Assembly (NCBI GenBank): GCA_965226805.1
Contig: CBDDDW010000026.1
Span: 124,001-188,000, forward strand
Direction of reading: 5' to 3'
Source of the DNA: CBDDDW01 sp965226805
GTDB taxonomy: Bacteria > Chloroflexota > Dehalococcoidia > Lucifugimonadales > JAGWBF01
DNA: 64,000 nt
The stretch's first letter is position 1. Each line of letters opens with the position of its first letter. This document shows, piece after piece, positions 1-7,925 of the stretch. The notes beneath the pieces are model-generated. The model did not search any database. It was not told where the DNA came from and saw only the letters and a program-made list of their open reading frames with translations. Position numbers and translations under genes: made by a program.

Positions 1-124
1 CTGTGTAAGCAACGATGGGCGTCACGCCAATGAGATCCTCTCCAAGGTAGTTCGCCACATCGAGGAGACCCGTGAGGACGTTGAACTGCTTGACTATGAG
101 GTGGAACTGGTCTCCGGTGTATGA
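1..124 (+). CDS. 3' end of an unidentified gene
   Basis: The frame beginning at base 2 is open from the window edge to a TGA and gives a 40-residue acidic, helix-prone C-terminus that begins CVSNDGRHANE and ends LVSGV. The helicase ATG follows ten bases later, so the two are probably co-transcribed. I do not recognise the family. Only the tail is visible and no function is assigned. Confidence 0.45.
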   Translation, partial: CVSNDGRHANEILSKVVRHIEETREDVELLDYEVELVSGV

Positions 125-133
125 GGGTACTCC

Positions 134-688
134 ATGGGCGTTTCCATGTTCCTGGACCGGATCAGAAAGGTCCATTGGTATAAAGACCAACTCGTCCATA
201 TAGAGAACATACCCTCAAGACAAGCGTCTACATCCGAGTTGAAAGCTCCTCTTCATCCTTCCCTGCGGCGCTCTCTGGAAACGAAAGGCTTGTGGCCCCT
301 GTACAGCCACCAGGCCGAGGCGGTGGATATTCTAGCCGGTGGAGGCAATGTTATCGTTGCGACCCCGGCCGCCAGCGGCAAGAGTTTGTGCTACAACCTC
401 CCCGTACTCGATTCCCTTTTGGCTGAGCGGACCACCCGGGCTTTGTACATATTCCCCACCAAGGCCCTCGCCCAGGACCAGCTAACGGGCCTCCGGGATC
501 TGGCAGACAGGCTGCCCTGTCGGGCACACATCTTTGATGGAGATACCCCACATGAGGAAAGATCCTCCATCAAGAGGTCCGCTCAGGTACTCCTGACCAA
601 CCCCGACATGCTCCACCTCGGGATACTGCCCAACCACAAGACCTGGGTCTCGCCTCCTTCGAGGGCTTCGTTACGTGGTGCTGGATGA
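134..688 (+). CDS. DEAD/DEAH-box helicase, N-terminal part (frameshifted gene)
   Basis: First part of a superfamily 2 helicase of the MrfA/YprA type, the ATPase family carrying a C-terminal DUF1998 region and linked in Bacillus to DNA-damage repair. It holds the Q-motif-like region, Walker A (TPAASGKSL, about residues 75-83) and motif Ia (FPTKALAQDQ). It then runs out of frame into WVSPPSRASLRGAG and stops. The expected continuation, LLRGLRYVVLDESH, is encoded one frame over, starting near base 658. One extra base around 652-658 explains the break. The ATG has a GAGGG six bases upstream. Read it together with the next entry as one gene of about 755 codons. Confidence 0.8.
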   Translation: MGVSMFLDRIRKVHWYKDQLVHIENIPSRQASTSELKAPLHPSLRRSLETKGLWPLYSHQAEAVDILAGGGNVIVATPAASGKSLCYNLPVLDSLLAERTTRALYIFPTKALAQDQLTGLRDLADRLPCRAHIFDGDTPHEERSSIKRSAQVLLTNPDMLHLGILPNHKTWVSPPSRASLRGAG

Positions 689-2411
689 GTCTCACCTTTA
701 CAGGGGTGTGTTCGGCTCGCACGTAGCAAACGTTCTCAAGAGGCTGAGACGTATCTGCCGAATGTACGGAAGCTCCCCTCAGTACGTACTCTGCTCCGCC
801 ACGATATCCAACCCTGGAGAGCTCGCCCGCGATCTCACGGGACTTGACTTCAGTGTGATAACAGAAGATGGGGCTCCACATGGGGCCAAGAGGTTTGCCT
901 TCTGGAATCCTCCGCTAGTGGACGAGGCCAAGTCCACGCGGCGTAGCGCTAACTCTGAGGCTTCGGCTCTGTTCTCCGAGCTAGTTAGTCAGGATATCCG
1001 GACCATTACTTTTGTCAGGACACGGCGGGTTGCGGAGCTCGTGTATCTTTATGCAAGGGGGCAGCTTGAGGAGAGCTCGCCGGAGTTGGCCTCCAAAATA
1101 AGTCCGTACCGCGCCAGCTACCTGCCCGAAGACAGAAGGCGGATTGAGCGGGCCTTGTTCCAGGGTGAGCTTGTGGGTGTGGCCACGACCAACGCCTTGG
1201 AGCTGGGCATCGACGTGGGCAGCCTGGATGCCACCGTAATCACCGGCTATCCCGGAAGCATCGCCAGCACCTGGCAGCAGGCCGGCAGAAGTGGCCGGAG
1301 GGGCGAGGAGTCCCTGTCCATCCTGGTGGGCCAGGGCAACCCCCTTGACCAGTATCTCATGAATAATCCACGGTCATTCTTCGACAAGCCCGTGGAGAGC
1401 GCCCTCATCTCTCCCGAAAACCCCCACATACTGGAGCCCCAGCTCCTGTGCGCTGCCTACGAGTCCCCTCTGGCTCTCGAGGACCAGAGTGTCTTCGGCG
1501 CTGGCCTGGCCGAGCACCTGGACGCCTTGGAGGTCAGGGGCCTCCTGAGAAGATCGGGGGACAAGTGGTACCTTACCACCACCCTTGCCTATCCGGCGGA
1601 GGGGGTCAATATTCGCTCTACTTCGCCGCATAGCTATCTCGTGGTCGAAGACGAGACGGGAGCCATTCTCGAAACCGTCGAAGAGTCGGCGGCCTTCTTT
1701 CAGCTGCACCCGGGGGCCGTCTACCTGCACAAGGGCGATCCGTACGTGGTGGACCGGCTGGACCTGGGATCCCGGACTGCCTACGTCAGACCAAGCAGCG
1801 TCCCTTACTATACTCAGGCGAAAGACTACACGGACATCCGAATTCGCGGTGTCCGCCGGTCCCGTACGGCCGGAGGAGTGAACACGTTCCTGGGGGACGT
1901 CGAGGTCACCACACAGGTGCTGGGCTTCAAGAAGCGAAAGCCCTATACCGAGGAAGTTATCGGCGAGGAGTACCTGGACCTTCCCAGCCAACGCTTCAAC
2001 ACGGTAGCCCTCTGGTTCGACATTCCCCAGCCGGTCCTCGACCGGGCCAAGGGGACCCGATTGGACCTAGCCGGGGGCCTCCACGCCGCGGAGCACGCCG
2101 CCATCGGAGTTCTGCCTCTTTTCGCTCTCTGTGACCGCAACGATATTGGCGGGGTTTCCACACCGCTCCACCCCGACACCGGCAGACCCCAGGTATTCAT
2201 ATACGACGGCCATCCCGGGGGCATTGGCATAGCCGAGAGGGGGTACCAGATTATCGAGGACCTATGGCGGACCACTCTGAAAATTGTGTCGGAATGCCCT
2301 TGTGTCAGCGGCTGTCCCAGCTGCATACAGTCGCCCAAGTGCGGGAACAATAACTACCCTCTGGACAAGCGAGCCGCTATGGATATATTGGGGACGCTCC
2401 TCGGGGATTAA
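675..2411 (+). CDS. DEAD/DEAH-box helicase, C-terminal part with DUF1998 and Cys cluster
   Basis: Continuation of the helicase in the +1 frame. It opens in the middle of motif II (LDESH, the DEAH-type box) and carries motif III (CSATISNPGE), the second RecA lobe (TTNALELGIDVG, and motif VI WQQAGRSGRRG), and a long C-terminal DUF1998 region. It ends in a four-cysteine metal-binding cluster (ECPCVSGCPSCIQ, then KCGN). The nominal GTG start lies inside the DEAH motif and has no ribosome binding site, so this is not an independent gene. It is the rest of the frameshifted helicase. In Bacillus, MrfA works with the nuclease MrfB, but no MrfB-like gene is next to it here. Confidence 0.85.
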   Translation: MVLDESHLYRGVFGSHVANVLKRLRRICRMYGSSPQYVLCSATISNPGELARDLTGLDFSVITEDGAPHGAKRFAFWNPPLVDEAKSTRRSANSEASALFSELVSQDIRTITFVRTRRVAELVYLYARGQLEESSPELASKISPYRASYLPEDRRRIERALFQGELVGVATTNALELGIDVGSLDATVITGYPGSIASTWQQAGRSGRRGEESLSILVGQGNPLDQYLMNNPRSFFDKPVESALISPENPHILEPQLLCAAYESPLALEDQSVFGAGLAEHLDALEVRGLLRRSGDKWYLTTTLAYPAEGVNIRSTSPHSYLVVEDETGAILETVEESAAFFQLHPGAVYLHKGDPYVVDRLDLGSRTAYVRPSSVPYYTQAKDYTDIRIRGVRRSRTAGGVNTFLGDVEVTTQVLGFKKRKPYTEEVIGEEYLDLPSQRFNTVALWFDIPQPVLDRAKGTRLDLAGGLHAAEHAAIGVLPLFALCDRNDIGGVSTPLHPDTGRPQVFIYDGHPGGIGIAERGYQIIEDLWRTTLKIVSECPCVSGCPSCIQSPKCGNNNYPLDKRAAMDILGTLLGD

Positions 2412-2502
2412 GAACTAGCGGTTAGTCCCGTTAAACCTGTCTTTCTGAGTTATCACGCCCTGGTGGGGCGCCACCGACAGATGAAATATGAGTTGCATTT
2501 CC

Positions 2503-2684
2503 CCATGGTTCGACGAGCTCACCATGACCGGTAAGGGATGGTCTCTGCCCGCTCATCCTGAGCCAGTCGAAGGACGAGGGCTTATTTTCAGAGCAGCGAA
2601 GCGAAGAATCTGGTGGCGCCGCGGGGTTCACAGGATGGATCTGCCACCTCCCCAGACCCTTCGCCTCCGGCTCAGGGTGACAGA
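2503..2684 (+). repeat. Intergenic palindromic repeats (family A copy 1 plus fragments)
   Basis: The gap of about 325 bases after the helicase has no convincing gene. Bases 2591-2684 are a copy of an element that recurs inverted at 37553-37652 and, more diverged, at 63511-63599. The shared core runs from GAAGAATCTGGTGGCG through a GATCTGCCACCTCCCC stretch to CTCAGGGTGACAG. Two shorter repeat fragments precede it: one around 2503-2530 (reverse complement recognisable at 9879-9903) and one at 2549-2576. Spurious translations of such elements are common hypothetical proteins in databases, so the small open frames here were not called. Confidence 0.75.
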
Positions 2685-2736
2685 AAAGCGACCATTACTT
2701 TAGGGACTAGCCACGAGCTTCCCGGATCAAGAGGTC

Positions 2737-3627
2737 CTAACGGGCAAGCGATTGTAGGAATTCCGCCAGGGCCGCGAAATAGGGCTCGCCGCCCCTCGCG
2801 GAGGTCTCGTTGTGGGTGGCGCCAGAGACTTCGTAGAACGTCTTCGGGCTCTTAGCGGCATCGTAGAGTCTCCGGCCCTGGCTCATGGGCACTATTTCGT
2901 CTTTCTCGCCGTGAACGATGAGGATGGGGGACGACACGGTCCCGATTTTTGAAATGGAATCGTATTTGGTCCGGACAAGCAAAAACAGCGGCAAAAATGG
3001 GTACTTCGCTTTGGCCATGTCTTTCACCGAGCTGAACGCGGATTCAAGGATGAGACCATGGGGTTGGTGCTGGGTTGCCAGCTCAACCGCCACGGCTGCT
3101 CCAAGGGAGCGACCAAAATACACGATCTTTCTGGGGTTTACGTCATCACGGGACAGCAGGTAGTCCAGAGCTCCCCTGGCATCTCGATAGGTGCCCTTCT
3201 CGGAGACCTTCCCCTCACTGCGGCCGTAGCCCCGGTAATCGAACAAGAGTATGTTCACTCCGAGGTGGCTGTTGAGGAGCATGAGGTCCTCAAGCCTGTG
3301 GCTGATGTTCCCCGCGTTGCCGTGGAACCATATCCACGTGACGTCGCTGTTCCCTTGGACGTACCAGCCGTGCAGCTTGACGCCGTCGCTGGCGGGGAAA
3401 ACCACCTCCTCGAAGCTGAGGCCCCAGTGGGATGGATTGCCCACGAGCTGTTTTTCTGGGAAGAAAATAAAGCGTCTTGCGATCAACTTGTTCGTCTCCG
3501 GCACCGTTAACGTAAGAATGTATACGAGGACGAAAATGAATGCAAGGGTGCCGAGGAATAATAGTGCCAGCCTCAGCGTCCTGTATGCCAGATAGTTCAG
3601 CCTACCGGACAGGATGGTCTCGAGCAT
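2737..3627 (-). CDS. Alpha/beta hydrolase (YfhR/BEM46-like), membrane-anchored
   Basis: A 296-residue serine hydrolase. After an N-terminal transmembrane segment (LALLFLGTLAFIFVLVYI), the protein has the oxyanion HGNAGN motif, the nucleophile elbow GRSLG, the acid in HGEKDEIVP and the catalytic His in GATHNE. This matches the BEM46/YfhR group, whose substrates are mostly unknown. The frame is open upstream into the crotonase gene, but the ATG chosen directly follows a GGGGGAG and starts just before the membrane anchor. The longer form would add a low-complexity 51-residue head overlapping the neighbour. It is transcribed with the crotonase upstream, their ends about 70 bases apart. Confidence 0.85.
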   Translation of the reverse strand: MLETILSGRLNYLAYRTLRLALLFLGTLAFIFVLVYILTLTVPETNKLIARRFIFFPEKQLVGNPSHWGLSFEEVVFPASDGVKLHGWYVQGNSDVTWIWFHGNAGNISHRLEDLMLLNSHLGVNILLFDYRGYGRSEGKVSEKGTYRDARGALDYLLSRDDVNPRKIVYFGRSLGAAVAVELATQHQPHGLILESAFSSVKDMAKAKYPFLPLFLLVRTKYDSISKIGTVSSPILIVHGEKDEIVPMSQGRRLYDAAKSPKTFYEVSGATHNETSARGGEPYFAALAEFLQSLAR

Positions 3628-3694
3628 CTCCCCCCGCCCCACGGGTTCCAGGGCCGAAGCAAAGCGGGCTCGTTTAGAGTGCGGCCCCTCGGCG

Positions 3695-4495
3695 TTACCT
3701 GCCTTTCCACTGGGGTGAGCGCTTCTCGGCGAAGGCAAGGGGTCCTTCTCTGGAGTCCTCGCTGAGAAGCAATCGCTCATACATCTGGTATGTGAGAGAT
3801 GCGATTCCTGGGGTGGACATGTCCAGACCTCGGTAGGCCAACTCTTTGAAATACCGGTTGGAAAGGGGAGCGTTGGCTGCGATTTTCTGGGCCAGCGCCA
3901 TAGCCTCCTCCAGAAGCCGGTCCTTCGCCACGACCCTGTTGACGAACCCGAACTGATAGGCCCTCTGGGCTGTAGCTGGCTCGCCGGTAAGGATCAGCTC
4001 CATTACCGCCGCCATGGGAATCAGCCTGGGCAAGGTAACGGCGAAGGGTGGGAGCAGGCCCACCCGCGACTCGGTAATGCCCAGGCGTGCGTCTTCGGCC
4101 GCCAGACGCAGGTCACACATCTGGGCGATGGACCATCCGCCCGCCAGAGCGTAGCCGTTAATTGCAGCAATGAGGGGCTTCCACGTCTGGGACCACATAT
4201 AGGGGTTTTCCGGCGTCATGCTGTCCGCGGCCGTTGGTACCTTACCTGCTGCGTTATCTTCCGCTCTCTCTTTCAGGTCGCGGCCCGCGCAAAAGGCCCG
4301 TCCCGCCCCAGTGATGATGGCGACCCGGGCCTGTTCATCCCCGTCGAATCGCGTTATCGCCTCGTTCAACTCCGCATTTAGCTGGCGGTTGATGGCGTTG
4401 AGCGACTCCGGGCGGTTGAGGGTAATGACGACCACCTGATCTACCTTCTCGTAAATAACCGCCTGGCCGGTCTCATCCCCTTTTTCTAATGTCAT
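3695..4495 (-). CDS. Enoyl-CoA hydratase/isomerase family (crotonase) protein
   Basis: A 266-residue crotonase-fold protein. The oxyanion-hole segments are visible (CAGRDL at 69-74 and AGGWS at 118-122). In classical hydratases two glutamates activate water. Here the second is kept (E142 in ITESR), but the first, normally in GGGCEL, is replaced by serine (S122). A plain hydratase reaction is therefore doubtful, and isomerase, lyase or thioesterase-like chemistry on an acyl-CoA is possible. The ATG has a CGGAGG eight bases upstream. It lies between a HIT-family gene and the alpha/beta hydrolase in a minus-strand run. Confidence 0.85.
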   Translation of the reverse strand: MTLEKGDETGQAVIYEKVDQVVVITLNRPESLNAINRQLNAELNEAITRFDGDEQARVAIITGAGRAFCAGRDLKERAEDNAAGKVPTAADSMTPENPYMWSQTWKPLIAAINGYALAGGWSIAQMCDLRLAAEDARLGITESRVGLLPPFAVTLPRLIPMAAVMELILTGEPATAQRAYQFGFVNRVVAKDRLLEEAMALAQKIAANAPLSNRYFKELAYRGLDMSTPGIASLTYQMYERLLLSEDSREGPLAFAEKRSPQWKGR

Positions 4496-4525
4496 AAGGT
4501 GCCTCCGATGGATCTCGTCCGCGGT

Positions 4526-4861
4526 TCAGACATAGCGCCCCAGAAATCTACCGCCGATTACGTGCAGGTGGCCGTGCTCCTGACTCTGCATGCCATCGTG
4601 GCCCAAATTGGACAGTAGGCGATAGCCGCCAGGGCAGAACTGCGCCCCCATCTGAATCGCTACCTGCCCTACTCTGGCGATGGAACCATTGCTCCACAGC
4701 TCTCCCTGGGTCATATGTGCCTTCGGCATCACCAAGAGCATAACCGGCGCCCAATCCAGCAGGTTATCAATGACGATTATCTCGTCGTCTTCATATCTAA
4801 CCTTGGCCGGCGACTTGTCGGCGGCGATCTGACAGAATACGCAGCCTGCCTTTTGATTCAT
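4526..4861 (-). CDS. HIT family nucleotide-binding protein
   Basis: A 111-residue histidine-triad protein with the catalytic string H96-G-H98-L-H100 (EHGHLHVIGG), and a CxxC at residues 7-10 as in many bacterial HIT proteins that bind zinc near the N-terminus. HIT proteins hydrolyse nucleoside phosphoramidates or dinucleotides in the cytoplasm. The length is typical. The residue at the usual fourth position of the triad is not a simple HxHxH-h-h match beyond the third His, so the precise branch is uncertain. Probably co-transcribed with the downstream crotonase. Confidence 0.88.
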   Translation of the reverse strand: MNQKAGCVFCQIAADKSPAKVRYEDDEIIVIDNLLDWAPVMLLVMPKAHMTQGELWSNGSIARVGQVAIQMGAQFCPGGYRLLSNLGHDGMQSQEHGHLHVIGGRFLGRYV

Positions 4862-4993
4862 TTAGACTGTACCTCGCGCTATCGGGCACCCGGTCGCTTC
4901 CCGTCAAACCCATATACAAACCCGGTTCTATGAACCTCCGAGCGTTGTGGTCGCGCACTGGCTAGCGATCTCGGCACGGCAGAAGACCTGTCG

Positions 4994-5869
4994 CTACAGT
5001 TCCAGCGGATCCAGAGCGATCTTCCCATCCCGTCTTACCAGATATCCCGACCTCGTTCCAACTCCATGGCAGAACAAGAGAAGCCAATGCTCCTCTTCAG
5101 CTTGAGCGAGGACCCGCCGCTTGAACTCCAGGGTATCTGAAGGGTGCACGTCAAATGAGGGGATATAGTGCAGCGGCAGATGGTGGGGCGTGGGCAACAC
5201 ATCGCCGAAGTAGGCCACCCTCTGACCGTCCATCTCGATCGACGCCATTTGGTGGGCGGTGGTGTGCCCCCCCGTGACCTTCAGCCACACATTGGGAGCT
5301 ATCTCAGTGTCTCCGTCGATTAGCTCCAGCTGATTGGACTCCTCCAGCGGGAGGAAGTCCTCAGGGATATAGGAATGGCGACTCCGTTCCGAGGGATGGT
5401 TCGCGTCTACCCACTCTTGCTTTTGGATCAGGTAGGTCGCTTTGGGGAAGGTGACGAGAATGTTGTCACCCTGCACCTGGCGGGTACAGCCCCCTGCGTG
5501 GTCGAAATGGAGATGGGTCAGGACAACGGTGTCGATATCGTCCACTCGTAGACCCTGGGCCTTGAGATCGCTAACGAGCTTCCCGGCCTTCATCGCGAGG
5601 ATATTCCGCCGGTTGGCGGGGTGCTTGTTGCCCACCCCGGTATCCACAAGGATATTCCGGCCCTGGGTGCGGATGAGGAGGCAGTTGAGACCGATGGCTA
5701 CCCGGTTACGGCCGTCGGCAGAGTCGAAGCTGCTCCATATGACCTTGGGAACCGCACCGTACAAAGCGCCGCCGTCTATACGCATCACGCCGTCGGTAAG
5801 GACGGATAGCTGTATATCGCCCCCCCTCACAGTGGTGTGAATATACGGGGAGGGCGAGGGCCTTGTCAA
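4994..5869 (-). CDS. MBL-fold metallo-hydrolase
   Basis: A 291-residue metallo-beta-lactamase-fold enzyme. The metal motif is T-H119-L-H121-F-D123-H124-A-G, with a further His in VTGGHTTAH and another in LFCHGVG. The overall pattern resembles the lactonase/AttM-like group of MBL hydrolases, but the substrate cannot be read from the sequence. The predicted start is a TTG six bases after the stop of the upstream AAA+ gene. A GTG fourteen codons later is the alternative, and neither has a good ribosome binding site. The close spacing suggests readthrough from the replication operon. Confidence 0.82.
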   Translation of the reverse strand: MTRPSPSPYIHTTVRGGDIQLSVLTDGVMRIDGGALYGAVPKVIWSSFDSADGRNRVAIGLNCLLIRTQGRNILVDTGVGNKHPANRRNILAMKAGKLVSDLKAQGLRVDDIDTVVLTHLHFDHAGGCTRQVQGDNILVTFPKATYLIQKQEWVDANHPSERSRHSYIPEDFLPLEESNQLELIDGDTEIAPNVWLKVTGGHTTAHQMASIEMDGQRVAYFGDVLPTPHHLPLHYIPSFDVHPSDTLEFKRRVLAQAEEEHWLLLFCHGVGTRSGYLVRRDGKIALDPLEL

Positions 5870-5875
5870 TGTTAA

Positions 5876-7282
5876 TTAGGAGCGCCGCTGGGACCGTTGG
5901 CCCCCCCTACTGGATGGGCGCTGGTCTCGATAGTCGGGCGCGAGTATCGGCGCCCATTCCACCAGCGTGTCGCTGAGGCGGGAACGTATCCGGGGTTTTG
6001 CATCCTCGAGCTGTTTCAAAGACTCCAGGTTGGTGGTGATAAGGGTCGGAAGCCGGGCGTTGTGGCGGTGGACGATAATTTGATACAGCTTCTCCTCCGC
6101 CCAGGGCGTGCTGTTCTCGGATCCCAGGTCGTCCAGCACGAGAAACGGGGCGGTCTTGACCTGCTCGAAAAGCGCGTCGTATCCGGTAAGGCTATCGGGT
6201 CTGAAGGTGGCCCGAAGATAATCGAGAAGGGCGGGGACGAAGGCGAAGAAGGAGGGGTGGCCCTGTTTGAGTCGCTCGTTTATGATCGCCACCGCCAGGT
6301 GGGTCTTGCCACCGCCGTTTAGTCCGGTGAGGAGGAGCCATCCCTTCGGGGATTCTGCGAAGCTCTTAGCTGTTTCGAAAGCGAATCTCAGGCTGTTTTT
6401 CTCGTCTGCGGAGGCCATGAGCCCCTGGTCGACCCTGAAATTCTCGAAGGTCATGTGGTTAAGCATGTCCTCCTGGAGTCCGCCCACTTCTCGAAGAAGG
6501 TCCGCGTCGCGATTACCCAGGGAATAATGGGTGCAGACTCCTTCGATCTCCATACGGGCTTTGACGCCCTCGTCGAGACGTTCTATCGGACCCCTAACAG
6601 TTATCACGGTGGGGAGCAGGGCGTTGAAACGGTGGTTGAAGATCTGGAGTAGCTTCTCCTGGGCCCAGGATGTACTGCTGTGGGCGCCGAGGTCATCCAG
6701 CACCAGCACAGGAGCGTTGCGTACCTGCTGGAACAGCTCGTCGTAGGGCACGGAGCTTTCCGGTGAGTAGGTGCTTCTCAGATGGTCCAGGAAGTCGGGC
6801 ACGAACATGAAGAAGACTGTCTGCCCCCGCTCGATACAGCGGTTGGCGATACCCGCCGCCAGATGGGTCTTACCGGATCCGCTTGGACCTGTAAGCGCCA
6901 TCCACCCCATGGGCTCTTCAGCGAACCGGACGGCGGCCTCCAGGGCTGCACCGAACAGCCGCTTGCTCTCTGGGTCGGGCGACCGGCCGCCGGGCGTTGT
7001 GTCGGCAAAGCTAATGCGGCTCAGAGGTCCCAGATTGCTGTACTGCTGAAGGCGAGACGCCCTCTTTTCCTGGGCATCTGAGTGAAGACAGCCACACGGT
7101 ACAACCTCGCCGAAGTCGGGGTGGCCCACCGGGACGCGGCGCCTCAGCCAGCCCTTCCCCTCGCAGATGGGGCACACGCGCTCGTTGTCAGCCCGCTCCT
7201 GGTAGCCGTCCCCGTTTTCGGAGATACTCCATGAGGTCCTCCGTGCTGGCAGCCTTTTCAGAATGTCTCCCAGACCCTCCAT
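5876..7282 (-). CDS. Tandem AAA+ DnaC/DnaI-like helicase loader
   Basis: A 468-residue protein with a zinc-finger-like head (C37PIC40 and C63GC65) and two successive DnaC-type ATPase modules. Module 1 has Walker A GPSGSGKTH (132-140) and Walker B VLVLDDLG (192-199). Module 2 has GLNGGGKTH (320-328) and FLVLDDLG (380-387). Module 2 keeps the canonical RIRSRL arginine-finger/sensor region, while module 1 has KARME there. Helicase loaders normally carry one module of about 250 residues, so this is an internal duplication. The ATG has GGAGG plus AAGGA just upstream, although it lies 95 bases inside the preceding DnaD-like gene. Location behind dnaB and a DnaD-like gene supports a role in loading the replicative helicase. 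Confidence 0.85.
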   Translation of the reverse strand: MEGLGDILKRLPARRTSWSISENGDGYQERADNERVCPICEGKGWLRRRVPVGHPDFGEVVPCGCLHSDAQEKRASRLQQYSNLGPLSRISFADTTPGGRSPDPESKRLFGAALEAAVRFAEEPMGWMALTGPSGSGKTHLAAGIANRCIERGQTVFFMFVPDFLDHLRSTYSPESSVPYDELFQQVRNAPVLVLDDLGAHSSTSWAQEKLLQIFNHRFNALLPTVITVRGPIERLDEGVKARMEIEGVCTHYSLGNRDADLLREVGGLQEDMLNHMTFENFRVDQGLMASADEKNSLRFAFETAKSFAESPKGWLLLTGLNGGGKTHLAVAIINERLKQGHPSFFAFVPALLDYLRATFRPDSLTGYDALFEQVKTAPFLVLDDLGSENSTPWAEEKLYQIIVHRHNARLPTLITTNLESLKQLEDAKPRIRSRLSDTLVEWAPILAPDYRDQRPSSRGGQRSQRRS

Positions 7283-7925
7283 CGTCCTTTCCCTCCGTGG
7301 CCCACCGACGCAATGTCGCCTCTATGTATCGCCAGTTCCGGGCGTTGCGGCTCACCGCTATCTTGAAAGCTTCCTGGACCCAAGGCCAAGGGTAGCTTCG
7401 CTCTGCCTCCTTCATCTGGTCCGCCACAATAGGGGTGAGCATCCCGATGTTCTCCTCGTACAGGGTAAAGATATTCGGCGTAGGGTCCGGCGGTTCGCCC
7501 ACAATCCCTTCTCTCCGCACAGCCGTCTTGGAATCTATCCCGCTCTTTTCTATTCTTTCCACCGCCCTACGGCCTGCCTCATCATTGAGGAACAACATCT
7601 CTTCTACTGCCCCATTCGCCTCAAGCTCGAGGGCCAGCAAGGTCCCCCTCTCCAGTCCTCGCTTGATCCCTCGGTGTATGGCCTCCTTTGGGGTAGCTTC
7701 CAGGCCATTCAGTCCTGCAAGAAGAACCCGGTCGGAAAGTAGCTCTTTCAATGTGACGAACCGGAGGTACCCCCGTTTGCGCTGGCCCTTGGAGTGGAGG
7801 AGCCAGAGCATCCGCAGTGTGCACTTGAGCTCCGCCGGATCATCTATTACTTCGAGAAGGGGGCCGAACAGGGGGTTGGGCACTGGCGTATATCGCGAGC
7901 CCCGTGGGAAGCCGGCGAATTTCAT
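7188..7925 (-). CDS. DnaD-domain primosome protein
   Basis: A 245-residue protein. The N-terminal half resembles a replication-initiation winged-helix region. Residues about 150-215 form a clear DnaD/DnaB C-terminal domain (NIFTLYEENIGMLTP, then the NWRYIEATLRRW signature). In Firmicutes such proteins bind DnaA or DNA and recruit the helicase loader. The start codon overlaps the dnaB stop (ATGA), and its own 3' end overlaps the loader gene by 95 bases in another frame. This tight coupling makes it part of a dnaB-dnaD-loader unit. Confidence 0.82.
   Translation of the reverse strand: MKFAGFPRGSRYTPVPNPLFGPLLEVIDDPAELKCTLRMLWLLHSKGQRKRGYLRFVTLKELLSDRVLLAGLNGLEATPKEAIHRGIKRGLERGTLLALELEANGAVEEMLFLNDEAGRRAVERIEKSGIDSKTAVRREGIVGEPPDPTPNIFTLYEENIGMLTPIVADQMKEAERSYPWPWVQEAFKIAVSRNARNWRYIEATLRRWATEGKDDGGSGRHSEKAASTEDLMEYLRKRGRLPGAG

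Noticed and set aside
640..690. Programmed frameshift in the helicase
   Set aside because: There is no slippery heptamer or obvious downstream structure; a simple one-base indel explains it.
2431..2631. Small open frames in the gap after the helicase
   Set aside because: They translate dispersed palindromic repeats.
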